A stretch of 64,000 nt of DNA from Neorhizobium sp. SOG26 (lineage in GTDB: Bacteria > Pseudomonadota > Alphaproteobacteria > Rhizobiales > Rhizobiaceae). The stretch is taken from NCBI RefSeq assembly GCF_003491345.1, contig NZ_CP025512.1, forward strand, positions 1,488,001 through 1,552,000. The letters are read 5' to 3'. The position numbers and the translations under genes are program-made. Of this stretch, positions 23,087 to 33,682 are shown piece after piece. A model generated the notes under the pieces. It had not been told where the DNA came from and did not search any database. It saw only the letters and a program-made list of their open reading frames with translations. Within the stretch, counting starts at the first letter, position 1. Each line of letters opens with the position of its first letter.

Positions 23087-23108
23087 CTTGTCGGGTACCC
23101 TTCGTGGC

Positions 23109-24941
23109 TTAGGCCGCGTGCGACTGCCAGCCCTGCGCCTGCTGGGCACGACCATGGTCGAGCTTGAAGGCGGCAAGCAGGTTGCGCAGGTGCACGCTCT
23201 GCTCGGCCAACGTCTGGCTTGCAGCCGTGGTTTCTTCCACCATCGCGGCGTTCTGCTGGGTCATCTGGTCCATGTGGTTCACGGACGAGTTGATTTCCTG
23301 CAGGCCGGTCGCCTGTTCGCGGGCGGCCGTCGCAATCGTGTCGACATGCGCGTTGACCCGGTCAACGAGCGTCGCGATCTCGACAAGCGCATCACCGGTG
23401 GAGCGAACCAGCGCCACGCCACCTTCCACCTCGCGGGCGGAGTTGGAAATCAGCGTCTTGATCTCCTTGGCGGCCCCCGCCGAACGCTGAGCCAGTTCGC
23501 GCACTTCCTGCGCCACGACTGCAAAGCCGCGGCCTGCCTCACCCGCACGGGCGGCTTCGACACCGGCATTGAGCGCCAGCAGGTTCGTCTGGAAGGCGAT
23601 CTCGTCGATCACCGAGATGATCTGGTTGATGCGGTTCGAGCTGTCCTCGATGCGGCCCATGGCGTCGATCGCATTGCGGACGATCTCGCCGGAGCGACCC
23701 GCACTTTCCTTCGTCTCGCTCACCATCACGCGAGCCTCGCTGGCCCGCTCGGACGCCGTGCGAACCGTGGCAGTGATCTCGTCGAGCGCCGCTGCGGTTT
23801 CTTCCAGGGCCGCCGCCTGCTGTTCGGTGCGCTTGGAGAGATTGCCGGTCGCACCCGAGATGTCGGAGGCGCTGTCACGAACCACGAAGCTCGTCTCGGC
23901 GATGTCGGAAATCGCGCGGTGCAGCGAACCGACGGCCGCGTTGAAGTCGTCACGCAGCTTGGCATATTCCGGGCCGATGTCGTCGAGAACGACCGAGAGG
24001 TCCCCGGCAGCGAGCTGCTCCAGCGCATGGCCAAGCTCGTTCATGGCGTGGGCATGGCGCTCGGCATTGGCCGACAGCACCCGTTCCTTGCCGGAGCGTT
24101 CCTCGGCAAGCGCCCTGCTCTGCTCCGCTTCGCGGGCCTGCAGCTCGGCGCGTTCGGCAACCGATTCCCTCAGAACGTCGAGTGCGCGGGCCATCTCGCC
24201 CAGTTCGTTCTTCTGACCCATGCAGGGCACGGCCACGTCCATCTCGTTGTCGGCGATCCGCTGCAGCGCCTTGCGGATGCTGCCGATCGGGCCGGTCACC
24301 GAGCGAACCACGAAAGTCGCGCCGCCAACCATGACCAGCGAGCAGACGCCGAAGATCATGGCAAACCGGATGGCATCCGAACGGAACATCGCGTGCAGGT
24401 CGTCGACGTAGACGCCCGTGCCGACGATCCAGCCCCAGGGCTCGAAGCCGGCAACGTGGGAATATTTCTCGACCGGCTGGTCGGCGCCCGGCTTCGGCCA
24501 GTAGTAGTCCATGAAGCCCTTGGCGGTCGTGCTCGCCTTCACGACGTTGACGAATTCCACGAACAGGAACTTGCCGTTCGGATCCTTGTCGCCGCGGAGA
24601 TCCTTGCCGTCCATCTCCGGCTTGATCGGATGCATCACCATGCGCGGCAGCATGTCGTTGATCCAGAAATAGCCGGTGCCGTCGCCATACCGCATCACCG
24701 AAATGATGTTCTTGGCCTCGGTCTGGGCCTGGTCGCGCGTCATCGCGCCGGATACCTCAAGGTCATGGTATTTCTTCAGAACTGTCAAAGCAGCATCATT
24801 CATCTGGGCGAGGCCAGCCTTGCGCTCGCGCTCCGACGAAGAGTAGCTCTGGAAAAGGCTGAAGATCATCGCGCCGCCCAAAATAACGAGCGACAGCATC
24901 ACAAGGCAGTAGAGCCGCCAGGATATGGTTAGACGTTGCAT
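23109..24941 (-). CDS. Methyl-accepting chemotaxis protein with a single Cache domain
   Basis: About 610 residues from the ATG at 24941, which is preceded by a G-rich ribosome binding site. Domains: a first membrane segment (LYCLVMLSLVILGGAMIFSL), a periplasmic sCache_2 domain (YGDGTGYFWINDMLPRMVMH, FEPWGWIVGTGVYVDDL), a second membrane segment near 190-210, HAMP, then the cytoplasmic signalling domain with the hairpin tip (IDEIAFQTNLLALNAGVEAA, GFAVVAQEVRELAQRSA). sCache_2 receptors often sense small organic acids or amines; the ligand is unknown. No C-terminal CheR-tether pentapeptide is present (it ends WQSHAA). It is a single-gene unit. Confidence 0.93.
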   Translation of the reverse strand: MQRLTISWRLYCLVMLSLVILGGAMIFSLFQSYSSSERERKAGLAQMNDAALTVLKKYHDLEVSGAMTRDQAQTEAKNIISVMRYGDGTGYFWINDMLPRMVMHPIKPEMDGKDLRGDKDPNGKFLFVEFVNVVKASTTAKGFMDYYWPKPGADQPVEKYSHVAGFEPWGWIVGTGVYVDDLHAMFRSDAIRFAMIFGVCSLVMVGGATFVVRSVTGPIGSIRKALQRIADNEMDVAVPCMGQKNELGEMARALDVLRESVAERAELQAREAEQSRALAEERSGKERVLSANAERHAHAMNELGHALEQLAAGDLSVVLDDIGPEYAKLRDDFNAAVGSLHRAISDIAETSFVVRDSASDISGATGNLSKRTEQQAAALEETAAALDEITATVRTASERASEARVMVSETKESAGRSGEIVRNAIDAMGRIEDSSNRINQIISVIDEIAFQTNLLALNAGVEAARAGEAGRGFAVVAQEVRELAQRSAGAAKEIKTLISNSAREVEGGVALVRSTGDALVEIATLVDRVNAHVDTIATAAREQATGLQEINSSVNHMDQMTQQNAAMVEETTAASQTLAEQSVHLRNLLAAFKLDHGRAQQAQGWQSHAA

Positions 24942-25152
24942 GGTACCCCCCTTATTCTTAACACCGGTCAATTTGTAACTGACGTTGGTTACCAGGTAGT
25001 GAAGCACCGTTTGGCGTCACCGCATGCGCGAGTAAGCGCCCGCTAATCAAGCGCGTAGAGATTCAATCGCCGGCGCATTGCGCCCCTGCGCCCGAGGTCT
25101 AAGGTGGCTGGAGGAGGAATCGGAAACGGACTGGCTGAAGGACCTTTGACGA

Positions 25153-25542
25153 ATGACCGATACTGCGAAGCCAACGGGCGAACTGACGCTCAGAACCCTG
25201 GCCATGCCGGCCGATGCCAATGCCGCGGGTGATATCTTTGGCGGCTGGGTCATGGCCCAGATGGACCTGGCGAGCGGCATCCGCGCCGCCGAGCGTGCCC
25301 GCGGTCGCGTCGTTACCGCCGCCGTCAAGGAAATGGCCTTCGAGCTGCCGGTTAAGATCGGCGACACGCTGAACGTTTACACCGAGATCACCCGCGTTGG
25401 CCGCTCCTCGATCACGCTCTCGGTGGAAGCCTGGGCGCATCGTGCCCGCCACCGCATCCTCGAGAAGGTGACGGCGGGGACCTTCATAATGGTGGCGCTC
25501 GATGAAGAGGGCCAGCCGACCCCCGTGCCGGCCGAAGAATAG
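25153..25542 (+). CDS. Acyl-CoA thioesterase, YciA-like hotdog protein
   Basis: 129 residues with a single hotdog domain. LAMPADANAAGDIFGGWVMA contains the N..GDIFGGW motif with the catalytic Asp, and KEMAFELPVKIGDTLNVYTE and SITLSVEAWAHRA follow. This is the pattern of YciA, a broad acyl-CoA thioesterase. AAGGA lies about 9 bases before the ATG. It converges with the DUF1501 gene, 3 bases between the stops. Its length is normal. Confidence 0.9.
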   Translation: MTDTAKPTGELTLRTLAMPADANAAGDIFGGWVMAQMDLASGIRAAERARGRVVTAAVKEMAFELPVKIGDTLNVYTEITRVGRSSITLSVEAWAHRARHRILEKVTAGTFIMVALDEEGQPTPVPAEE

Positions 25543-25545
25543 GCC

Positions 25546-26730
25546 CTACCCCTTCAAGTAGTTCGACGCACCGTCGAGCGTCAGGCCCGGAAACACCTTG
25601 GTGGTGAGGTTGGCCGGCGAGACCTCGAACTGCTGCTGCAGCAAGGATGCGGCCACCGCGCGCAGGTCACCTGTCGGCGACAGGTCCTGGCCATCGAGCA
25701 ACTGGTCGGGCGTCAGGCCCGGCCACTGGCCATGAACCTGCCCGCCGGCCACCGCGCCGCCCGCGAGCAAGGCCACGCTCGCTGTGCCATGCTCCGTCCC
25801 GCCTTTGTCGTTTTCGCGCGCAGTGCGGCCAAACTCCGTCACCGCCAGCACGACCGTCTTGTCCCAGGCCTCCGTGCCCAGAGCCTCCTTCAGCGAGATG
25901 ATTGCCGTCGTCAGGTCGCCGACTGCCTTCGGGAATTGCGTCTTCTGGTCAACATGCGTATCCCAGCCCGCGATGGAGAAGTTGGCGATCCGGTAGTTCT
26001 CGCGCAGCAGGCTGCCCGCCATCCGGCCGATCTCCGAGATTTGCGTCGCACGTGTCGCGCCTGCGGGCGGGCTCGGTGGTCCGCCGCCATCGGTGGTCGC
26101 TGCCGCGGACCAGACCTTGGCAAACTCCTCGTCGCCGCTGAACAACTCCTCGAAGAACCGTTCCTCGTCGCCTGCCAGCGCCAGGCCATAATGCGCACCG
26201 CGCCTCTGTGCGTCGTTCGGCCCATTCAGGATCAACTCGGAGGCACCGCTGACATTGACTGCCTGCCGTGAACCAGAGCGCGGCAGCACGGCGAGCGCCC
26301 GGTTCAGCCATCCGGATTTCTCGCCAACTTCGTGGCCACCGTTCTCCAGGATATCCTGGCCTTCGAAGTGGTTGCGCGCGCCGCGATACGGGGTTGCGAC
26401 GGCATGCACGAAGGCAAGCTCGCGCGCCTGCCAGAGCGGCATCAGGTCGCCGGCGGCGGGATGAAGCCCGAAGAACCCGTCGAGATCGATCAGGCCGGTC
26501 TCGGGCTTCAACGCCAGCGACGGCCGCAGTGCTGCAAAGGCAGCGTCGCCATAAGGCTGCACGAGATCCAGCCCATCCATCGCACCGCGCAGGATGATGG
26601 TGACGAACCGGCCCTCACCGGACGCCGCGGCAACACTGATCGGCGCCATCATCGGCAAGGCGGCGAGTGCGCCTGCCCCGGCCAGAAGCTTGCGGCGGGA
26701 CAACAGGAAGGATCGGTCGCGGGTCATCAT
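25546..26730 (-). CDS. DUF1501 protein, Tat-exported
   Basis: 394 residues. The N-terminus LLSRRKLLAGAGALAALPMM is a twin-arginine signal (S-R-R-K-L-L) with a hydrophobic core. The mature part belongs to DUF1501, a sulfatase/phosphatase-like fold (RGAMDGLDLVQPYGD, YRGARNHFEGQDILENGG, AVTEFGRTARENDKGGTEHG). These proteins are nearly always encoded with a DUF1800 partner and appear to act in the periplasm; the activity is not established. The ATG follows the stop of the DUF1800 gene directly, with AGGAG inside the end of that gene, so the pair is coupled. Confidence 0.88.
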   Translation of the reverse strand: MMTRDRSFLLSRRKLLAGAGALAALPMMAPISVAAASGEGRFVTIILRGAMDGLDLVQPYGDAAFAALRPSLALKPETGLIDLDGFFGLHPAAGDLMPLWQARELAFVHAVATPYRGARNHFEGQDILENGGHEVGEKSGWLNRALAVLPRSGSRQAVNVSGASELILNGPNDAQRRGAHYGLALAGDEERFFEELFSGDEEFAKVWSAAATTDGGGPPSPPAGATRATQISEIGRMAGSLLRENYRIANFSIAGWDTHVDQKTQFPKAVGDLTTAIISLKEALGTEAWDKTVVLAVTEFGRTARENDKGGTEHGTASVALLAGGAVAGGQVHGQWPGLTPDQLLDGQDLSPTGDLRAVAASLLQQQFEVSPANLTTKVFPGLTLDGASNYLKG

Positions 26731-28188
26731 CTATCTCCTGTTGAACTCGGGCGATGCAAGCACCATGCCGATGCCCTGCAGCCGGCTCGGCGCATGCTCC
26801 ACCAACCTCTTCGTTTCCGGCCGCACCGCATCGCCTAGCGCCGCCACCACCAGCGCATTCGGCTCGATGCGTTGCGCGAAAATCCCGGCTACCATCCGCG
26901 CCCAGGAGATCCGTTCGCGCATCTGGTCCGGCGTCATCCAGACGCCCGCATCATCACCATGGCCTTCGAGGCGCGGAGGATGCCACATCGGCTGCCCCAT
27001 CCGCTGCAACGCGCCCAGCGTCAGCGCCTCCGCCCGGTCGGCACGCGCCCTGCGATCCTCGACTCGAACGCCCGCCGCCAGTTCGATCGCCTTGCCCACC
27101 GGCCCGTCCGCCTCGATCTCCATGTCGCGCTGCAGGCCCGCCAGGCTGCGTTCCGAAAGTTCGATCGCCCTGAAGGTGGACGCAACGAATTCGAACGGCG
27201 CCTTGATCTTGCGTCCTGGCTCTGCCCAGGCGCGCGGATGCTCCAGCATCGCCTGGTACACCTGCATGAGGTCACCCTCGCTTTTCCCCCAGGCGTCGGT
27301 CATCGCGGAAACCAGCTCTTCCGGTGCCTCGTCGGCAATGAAATGCCGCACCAGCTTGCGACAGATATGCGCTGCAGTCTTGGGATGAACGGCAAGGTCC
27401 TCCAGGAACAGCACATGATCCTGGTTGCCGCCCTCTTCGCCACGATAGGTCTTCCCCATCACCACATGCGGACCCGGCGGGCTGAATCGAGGCTCGAACA
27501 GGATCGTCAGCGCCCGGTAATCGACCGTCACGCCGCCCAGCACACGGGCCGCGGCCTGCAGGTCATCGGGCGTCTGCCCAGCGTCCGGGCCGAGCGTATA
27601 GGCATCCAGCAACTGCCGCGCCAGCCGCTCGTTGCGGAGCGCCGGTGCACTGCCTTCCGCGGCCACCGTGGTGCCATCGCCCTGCACGCTGATCAGCAGC
27701 GCCGGATGCAGGACCGCCGACTGCAGCAGGGCTGAAAACTTGCCACCCAGCATGGGCCGGATGGCCTGCACCTCGTGAAGCCCCGCGATCATCCCCATCG
27801 GGAGAAAGTCGGCGACGCTCACCGCGAAATGGTTGGCCCAGAAGCTGACCAGCCGCTCGTAAAAGCCGAGGCGCGAATGCACCGCCCGGCCAAGCCGCGC
27901 CATGGCGTCCTGCCGGAAGATCTCACGCGCCTCCTTGTCCATCTCCTGGCGGATGCTCTCGTTCGGCTTGCCGCCTTCGGCAGCCTTCGCCTCCGCGGCC
28001 TTCACGGAAAGAAGCCGCGTCGCCCTTTCCAGCCGTCCCGCAACGCCGTCGCGCGGGAAGGTCGGCTTCTCCGCCACGCCTGCGGCGACCTGCGCAAGCA
28101 CGCCTGCCGCATCACCGGGAAAGTCTTCACCGGGGCGCAATCCATAACCGTAGCGGATGGCGGCGAGCGTCGCAGTGGATAGAGCCAT
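26731..28188 (-). CDS. DUF1800 protein, partner of DUF1501
   Basis: 485 residues, largely helical. Typical DUF1800 segments: AAIRYGYGLRPGEDFPGDAA at the N-terminus, RLVSFWANHFAVSV, NERLARQLLDAYTLGPDAG, FLEDLAVHPKTAAHICRKLV, FEFVASTFRAIELSE. GAGGAA lies 8 bases before the ATG. Together with the downstream DUF1501 gene it makes a two-gene operon found widely in proteobacteria. No signal peptide is evident, unlike its Tat-exported partner; co-export as a complex is possible but is inference. Confidence 0.87.
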   Translation of the reverse strand: MALSTATLAAIRYGYGLRPGEDFPGDAAGVLAQVAAGVAEKPTFPRDGVAGRLERATRLLSVKAAEAKAAEGGKPNESIRQEMDKEAREIFRQDAMARLGRAVHSRLGFYERLVSFWANHFAVSVADFLPMGMIAGLHEVQAIRPMLGGKFSALLQSAVLHPALLISVQGDGTTVAAEGSAPALRNERLARQLLDAYTLGPDAGQTPDDLQAAARVLGGVTVDYRALTILFEPRFSPPGPHVVMGKTYRGEEGGNQDHVLFLEDLAVHPKTAAHICRKLVRHFIADEAPEELVSAMTDAWGKSEGDLMQVYQAMLEHPRAWAEPGRKIKAPFEFVASTFRAIELSERSLAGLQRDMEIEADGPVGKAIELAAGVRVEDRRARADRAEALTLGALQRMGQPMWHPPRLEGHGDDAGVWMTPDQMRERISWARMVAGIFAQRIEPNALVVAALGDAVRPETKRLVEHAPSRLQGIGMVLASPEFNRR

Positions 28189-28497
28189 AGATCATTCCTC
28201 GTTCGCCGAACCACTGCCAGCGACAAAACACATAGACCAGTCAGGAAACGCGGCCATTTCGAGACGTGGAGTTTTCCAGATTATGTCGAACCGACGTTCT
28301 TGTGGTGGCGCGACAAGGTCCAACGTGACGATTCGCAGCCGTTCCGCAACATTGGAAATGCGGTGCAGCCGCAACTCTTTGTTACTCTCTGTTTAGGATG
28401 TTCCCGACATCATCGCGGCTCATCCCGCGAAGCAAGAATTTCTTATTATTCCTCTGGTTACGACTTCCACAACAACAAAACGAGCGACCGGAACCAG
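28189..28497. other. Divergent intergenic gap, no gene seen
   Basis: It lies between the starts of the DUF1800 gene (minus) and the GGDEF-EAL gene (plus). An in-frame ATG at 28300 would extend the latter by 66 residues, but these read as non-protein-like, with Cys/His-rich random composition. No clear promoter, hairpin or RNA is visible. Confidence 0.45.
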
Positions 28498-30489
28498 ATG
28501 GAAGCCCAGCACATGCCCGGCTTGGACGGCCCCGCCCTCGCGCTGGAAATCAAGCGCGCACAAGCGGTGACGATGCGCGAGCGTTTGCGCTCCACGATCA
28601 TCACCAATGCCTGCATCTCCGCTTCCGCCCTTTGCGTCGTCGCTGCCGGCCGCGGCCCCGTTTTCGAAGCTGTACTCTGGCTCGGCGCTCTCCTGTTGAG
28701 CATCGTTGTCCGCGGCATGGTCGGCGTGATCCTGACGAAGTGGGACGTGCTGGAACATTCGCCGCAGGCCGCGCTCGATGCCATGACGGTCGGCGCGCTG
28801 ATCAGCGGCCTTGTCTGGGCGACGCTTCCGTGGGTGCTTCCAGGTTTCGATGCCACGGGCAAGGACGCCACGCTCTACCTGATGATGATCGGCATCTCCA
28901 CCGGTGCGGTGCTGATGGGTATCGGGCACAGCCCGATCTCGCTCGCCTTCGCGGTGCCACCGCATCTGTCGGTGATGATCTCGCTTGGCATGAGCGGCGG
29001 CGTCGGCGGACCTCTTCTTGCCATCAATGTCTTGGCCCTGACGCTGATCCTCATCCGCAGCAGCCGCATAAGCCAGGCAATCTTCGTCAGCAATGTCTCG
29101 GGCAAGCTGCAGGCCACCGCACTTGCAACTTCGCTGTCGTCGGCGAACGGCGACATCATGCGCGCCAACGACCGGCTCGAAGTGCTTGCCAACTGCGATC
29201 CGCTGACCGGTCTCGCCAACCGCGCCGCCTTCAACACGGCGCTTCTGACCGGCATAGAAGAGGCCCGCACCGCCGGCCACCAGCTTGCGCTGCTGATCCT
29301 CGATCTCGACCGTTTCAAATCAATCAATGACACGCTCGGGCACAGCGCCGGCGACGCCCTGCTGATCGAGGTCGGCGAACGCCTTCGTGCTTCACTGGAG
29401 GGTCCCGGCATTGCCGCGCGCCTCGGCGGTGACGAGTTTGCAGTGATCCTCAGCGGGCCCCATGCGCTCGAAGACAGCCGCCGCCTCGCCCAGGCGATCC
29501 TCGATCGCGGCCGCCAGGCCATCATGCTCGGCGGCCAGCCCGCCGTGGTCGGCGCCTCGATCGGCATCGCGCTTTATCCGGACCACGCCACCACCGGCGA
29601 AGACCTGTTTGTTGCCGCCGACATGGCGCTCTACCGCGCCAAGGATGGTGGCCGCCGCCAGTGGCGCGAATTCGACCCAGCGCTGCGCTCGCAGTTTGAC
29701 CGACGCCATCAGGTCGAGCAGGATCTTGGCGCCGCCCTCGCCGATGGAGAGGTCGAGGTCTGGTTCCAGCCGCAGGTCTGCCTCAACACCCACCGCGTCG
29801 TCGGTTTCGAGGCGCTGGTGCGCTGGTACCATCGCGAGCTTGGCCCCGTCTCGCCACCCGAGATCGTTGCCGCCGCCCAGGCTGCCAACCTTTCCGACCA
29901 ACTGACGGCCACCGTGGCGGATGCCGCCTGCCGGCTGCTCAAGCGCCTGCCCGATCTTGGCCTGCCGTCAGCGACCGTCGCCGTCAACATCTCCCCGCGC
30001 GAGTTCGACTTCTACTGCGTCACCGAAATCCTCGACAGCATCACCGCCGCGCATGGCATCGACCCGGCGCTGTTCGAGATCGAGATCACCGAGGAAGCCA
30101 TCCTCGACACGCTCGTCGCCGGCGAGCAGCTGAAGATGATCGAGCGCTCCGGCTACAAGCTCGCCGTCGATGATTTCGGCGCCGGGCATTCCTCCCTCGC
30201 CTACCTCGTCCAATTGAAGGTGGACCGCCTGAAGCTCGACCGCCGTTTCGTGCAGGGCATCACGGCCAAGGAGAACCAGGAGATCGTCGGGGCCATGGCG
30301 GGCCTTGGCCGCTCGCTTTCCATGGAAGTGCTGGTCGAAGGCGTCGAAACCGCCGAGGAAGCCGAGGCGCTGCGGGCGCTTGGCGTCGAGATGGCGCAGG
30401 GCTATCATTACGGCCGCCCGATGCCCGTCGAGCGCATCGAATCCTGGCTTGCCGACCGCGTGGTCGTCCCGCAGAAGCAGATCGCCTGA
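28498..30489 (+). CDS. Membrane-bound GGDEF-EAL protein (cyclic-di-GMP turnover)
   Basis: 663 residues from the ATG at 28498. The N-terminal half holds about five hydrophobic segments ([54 protein letters not shown]). The diguanylate cyclase domain follows, with an intact [11 protein letters not shown] and no RxxD inhibition site at the usual place. The EAL domain has intact [20 protein letters not shown] and the ending [13 protein letters not shown]. Both active sites look competent, so the protein may make and degrade cyclic-di-GMP. Upstream codons are open but not protein-like. uvrB begins 92 bases later on the same strand. Confidence 0.9.
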   Translation: MEAQHMPGLDGPALALEIKRAQAVTMRERLRSTIITNACISASALCVVAAGRGPVFEAVLWLGALLLSIVVRGMVGVILTKWDVLEHSPQAALDAMTVGALISGLVWATLPWVLPGFDATGKDATLYLMMIGISTGAVLMGIGHSPISLAFAVPPHLSVMISLGMSGGVGGPLLAINVLALTLILIRSSRISQAIFVSNVSGKLQATALATSLSSANGDIMRANDRLEVLANCDPLTGLANRAAFNTALLTGIEEARTAGHQLALLILDLDRFKSINDTLGHSAGDALLIEVGERLRASLEGPGIAARLGGDEFAVILSGPHALEDSRRLAQAILDRGRQAIMLGGQPAVVGASIGIALYPDHATTGEDLFVAADMALYRAKDGGRRQWREFDPALRSQFDRRHQVEQDLGAALADGEVEVWFQPQVCLNTHRVVGFEALVRWYHRELGPVSPPEIVAAAQAANLSDQLTATVADAACRLLKRLPDLGLPSATVAVNISPREFDFYCVTEILDSITAAHGIDPALFEIEITEEAILDTLVAGEQLKMIERSGYKLAVDDFGAGHSSLAYLVQLKVDRLKLDRRFVQGITAKENQEIVGAMAGLGRSLSMEVLVEGVETAEEAEALRALGVEMAQGYHYGRPMPVERIESWLADRVVVPQKQIA

Positions 30490-30581
30490 AGGTTTTTCGC
30501 AACCGCGCCTGTTTCTCTTCTGTACTCATTTTGCCGGCGCCGCCCCTTCCAATTCGGCCGGACTCCCTCCATATTCGACGC

Positions 30582-33500
30582 ATGGCCAGATCCCCTCGCA
30601 AGACATCCGCCTCGAAGCCTGGTTTCGAGGAGGCTCCGCAATCGTCATTTGAAGGCGCGCCCTTCTCCGGCTCCGTCGCCGACTGGGTGAAGCAGTTGGA
30701 AGCCGAGGCGGAAGCGTCGTCGGTCGAGACGCAGCGCGAGATCGCCTCGAAGGCCGGCAAGCACCGCAAGAAGATCGAGATCGCTGCCCGCGAAGCCGCC
30801 ATCAAGGAGGCCGCGAAGGACAAGGCGAAGTCTGCCCAGAAGACGGCTAAAAACACTACCGCCTCAAAGACCGCCCGCGGCGTCTCCATCGGTGCCTCTT
30901 CCGACCCGAAGACGCGCGCTCGCGCCGGCCTCAATCCGGTCGCCGGCATGGACATCTCGCTCGAGGACGCCCAGTCGCTGGCGCCCGGCGCCGTGACCGC
31001 AACCGTCGACGCGCTCTCGAAGCTCATCGAAAGCGGCAACCCGCTGTTCAAGGATGGCAAGCTGTGGACGCCGCACCGCCCGCACCGGCCGGAAAAGTCC
31101 GAAGGCGGCATCCCGATCGAGATGGTCACCGAATACCAGCCCTCCGGCGACCAGCCGACGGCGATCGCCGATCTCGTCGAAGGCATCAATTCCGGCGAGC
31201 GCTCCCAGGTCCTGCTCGGCGTCACCGGCTCCGGCAAGACCTTCACCATGGCGCAGGTGATCGCCCGCACCCAGCGCCCGGCCGTGATCCTCGCGCCCAA
31301 CAAGACGCTCGCCGCGCAGCTTTATTCCGAGTTCAAGAACTTCTTCCCCAACAACGCGGTCGAATATTTCGTCTCCTACTACGACTATTACCAGCCGGAA
31401 GCCTACGTTCCCCGCTCCGACACCTTCATCGAGAAGGAATCGTCGATCAACGAACAGATCGACCGGATGCGCCACGCTGCCACCCGCGCCATCCTCGAGC
31501 GCGACGACTGCATCATCGTCGCCTCCGTCTCCTGCATCTACGGTATCGGCTCGGTGGAAACCTATACCGCGATGACCTTCCAGATGTCGGTCGGCGACCG
31601 CCTCGACCAGCGCCAGCTGCTCGCCGACCTCGTCGCCCAGCAATACAAGCGCCAGGACATCAATTTCGTGCGCGGCTCCTTCCGCGTCCGCGGCGATACC
31701 ATCGAAATCTTCCCCGCCCACCTGGAGGATGCCGCCTGGCGCATCTCCATGTTCGGCGACGAGATCGACGCGATCACCGAGTTCGACCCGCTGACCGGCA
31801 GCAAGACCGGCGACCTCAAGTCCGTCAAGATCTACGCCAACTCGCACTATGTCACCCCGCGCCCGACGCTGAATGCCGCCATCAAGCAGATCAAGGAGGA
31901 GCTGAAGCACCGCCTCGCCGAACTCGAAGCCGCCGGCCGCCTGCTCGAAGCCCAGCGCCTGGAGCAGCGCACCCGCTACGATGTCGAGATGATGGAGGCC
32001 ACCGGCTCCTGCGCCGGCATCGAGAACTATTCGCGTTACCTCACCGGTCGCCGCCCCGGCGAGCCGCCACCGACGCTGTTTGAATACATCCCCGACAACG
32101 CGCTGATCTTCATCGACGAAAGCCACGTGACGATCCCGCAGATCGGCGGCATGTATCGCGGCGACTTCCGCCGCAAGGCGACGCTGGCCGAATACGGCTT
32201 CCGCCTGCCCTCCTGCATGGACAACCGACCGCTGCGTTTCGAGGAATGGGACGCGATGCGCCCTCAGACGATCGCCGTCTCCGCCACCCCCGGCAACTGG
32301 GAGATGGAACAGGCGGGCGGCGTGTTTGCCGAACAGGTCATCCGCCCGACCGGCCTCATCGATCCGCCGGTGGAAGTGCGCCCGGCCCGCTCCCAGGTCG
32401 ACGACGTGCTCGGCGAGATCCGCGAAACCGCGCAGAAGGGTTATCGCACGCTCTGCACCGTGCTCACCAAGCGCATGGCGGAAGACCTCACCGAATACCT
32501 GCATGAACAGGGCGTGCGCGTCCGCTACATGCACTCCGACATCGACACGCTGGAGCGCATCGAGATCATCCGCGACCTGCGTCTCGGTGCCTTTGACGTG
32601 CTCGTCGGCATCAACCTGCTGCGCGAAGGCCTCGACATTCCCGAATGCGGCTTCGTCGCCATCCTCGATGCCGACAAGGAAGGCTTCCTGCGCTCCGAAA
32701 CCTCGCTCATCCAGACGATCGGCCGCGCCGCGCGAAACGTCGATGGCAAGGTCATCCTTTACGCCGACAACATCACCGGCTCGATGAAGCGGGCGATGGA
32801 CGAAACCGCACGCCGCCGCGAAAAGCAGATGGCCTACAATGCCGAGCACGGCATCACGCCGGAATCGGTCAAGGCCCGCATTTCCGATATCCTCGATTCG
32901 GTCTACGAGCGGGACCACGTCCGCGCCGATATTTCCGGCGTCTCCGGCAGGGGTTTTGCCGAAGGCGGGCATCTCGTCGGCAACAACCTGCAGGCCCATC
33001 TCAACGCGCTCGAAAAATCGATGCGCGATGCCGCCGCCGACCTCGATTTCGAAAAGGCCGCCCGGCTGCGCGACGAGATCAAGCGCCTCAAGGCCGCCGA
33101 GCTCTCCGCCATGGACGACCCGATCGCCAAGCAGGAGGCGGCAAGCGCCGAAGGCGCGAGGGGCAACAGAAGAAGCGACGAGGCAAGGGCCGTGGAAGGA
33201 AAGCGGTCCCGCGATTCAATCTCCCCCCTTGCGGGGGAGATGTCCGGCAGGACAGAGGGGGGTGATACCCGCTCCGGTGCTGAAGGTTCACCCCCCTCTG
33301 TCCCTATCGGGGCATCTCCCCCTCAAGGGGGGAGATCAGGGGAGCCAGCTTCCTACTTCTCCAAACCCGGCCTCGATGACATGGGCCCGGGCACGGACAT
33401 GCCGACACCGCTGTTCCGGAAAAACACGCTGGATGAAATGACGGTGGGACGCACGGAAAAACCGGTTCCCGGAACTCTTCCGCCCAAACCGTCACGCGAC

Positions 33501-33665
33501 CCGAACAAGCGTTTTTCGCCGCTGCTCGAGGGATTGCCCGAAGTCGATGACGGCGTGCGCCCCGTGGCGCGCGGCAAGGTCGGTGTGGGGTCTTACGAGG
33601 ATCCTGCGGACCAGAAGCGCAAGAAGGACCGGACGAAGGGCAAGACGGGGCGCCCGGGGCGGTGA
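30582..33665 (+). CDS. uvrB: UvrB, excinuclease ABC subunit B, with long extensions and an in-frame repeat
   Basis: Damage-recognition helicase of nucleotide excision repair, working with UvrA and UvrC. The 1027 residues compare with 673 in E. coli. About 180 N-terminal residues, Lys/Ala-rich and probably disordered, precede the core. Core motifs: [26 protein letters not shown] (Walker A), [13 protein letters not shown] (beta-hairpin), [33 protein letters not shown]. The C-terminal UVR motif ([20 protein letters not shown]) is followed by about 190 more residues. Of these, about 40 are encoded by a 118-bp palindromic repeat (33219-33336) read in frame. The start is the ATG at 30582; the upstream ATG adds a Pro-rich stub. 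Confidence 0.93.
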   Translation: MARSPRKTSASKPGFEEAPQSSFEGAPFSGSVADWVKQLEAEAEASSVETQREIASKAGKHRKKIEIAAREAAIKEAAKDKAKSAQKTAKNTTASKTARGVSIGASSDPKTRARAGLNPVAGMDISLEDAQSLAPGAVTATVDALSKLIESGNPLFKDGKLWTPHRPHRPEKSEGGIPIEMVTEYQPSGDQPTAIADLVEGINSGERSQVLLGVTGSGKTFTMAQVIARTQRPAVILAPNKTLAAQLYSEFKNFFPNNAVEYFVSYYDYYQPEAYVPRSDTFIEKESSINEQIDRMRHAATRAILERDDCIIVASVSCIYGIGSVETYTAMTFQMSVGDRLDQRQLLADLVAQQYKRQDINFVRGSFRVRGDTIEIFPAHLEDAAWRISMFGDEIDAITEFDPLTGSKTGDLKSVKIYANSHYVTPRPTLNAAIKQIKEELKHRLAELEAAGRLLEAQRLEQRTRYDVEMMEATGSCAGIENYSRYLTGRRPGEPPPTLFEYIPDNALIFIDESHVTIPQIGGMYRGDFRRKATLAEYGFRLPSCMDNRPLRFEEWDAMRPQTIAVSATPGNWEMEQAGGVFAEQVIRPTGLIDPPVEVRPARSQVDDVLGEIRETAQKGYRTLCTVLTKRMAEDLTEYLHEQGVRVRYMHSDIDTLERIEIIRDLRLGAFDVLVGINLLREGLDIPECGFVAILDADKEGFLRSETSLIQTIGRAARNVDGKVILYADNITGSMKRAMDETARRREKQMAYNAEHGITPESVKARISDILDSVYERDHVRADISGVSGRGFAEGGHLVGNNLQAHLNALEKSMRDAAADLDFEKAARLRDEIKRLKAAELSAMDDPIAKQEAASAEGARGNRRSDEARAVEGKRSRDSISPLAGEMSGRTEGGDTRSGAEGSPPSVPIGASPPQGGRSGEPASYFSKPGLDDMGPGTDMPTPLFRKNTLDEMTVGRTEKPVPGTLPPKPSRDPNKRFSPLLEGLPEVDDGVRPVARGKVGVGSYEDPADQKRKKDRTKGKTGRPGR
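33219..33336. repeat. Rhizobial palindromic repeat inserted inside uvrB
   Basis: The left arm (33219-33265) and right arm (33288-33336) are almost perfect reverse complements, starting ATCTCCCCCCTTG and ending AAGGGGGGAGAT, around a 22-base centre. This is the form of the short interspersed palindromes dispersed in rhizobial genomes. It is translated in frame as a Ser/Gly/Pro-rich stretch ([19 protein letters not shown] and onward) and the normal UvrB tail resumes afterwards. Such repeats usually lie between genes. Confidence 0.85.
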
Positions 33666-33682
33666 TCTTCACGTTGGCGTAT

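Noticed and set aside
23088..24932. 614-codon open frame opposite the chemoreceptor gene
   Set aside because: Shadow of the receptor's coding strand; His/Arg/Asp-biased, as expected of antisense translation.
30864..32999. 711-codon open frame opposite uvrB
   Set aside because: Length is due to the high GC of uvrB; the residues mirror uvrB codons and show no family, signal or ribosome binding site.
33219..33336. uvrB as a pseudogene broken by a repeat
   Set aside because: The frame stays open through the repeat and the normal C-terminal sequence resumes, so the gene is intact, only longer.
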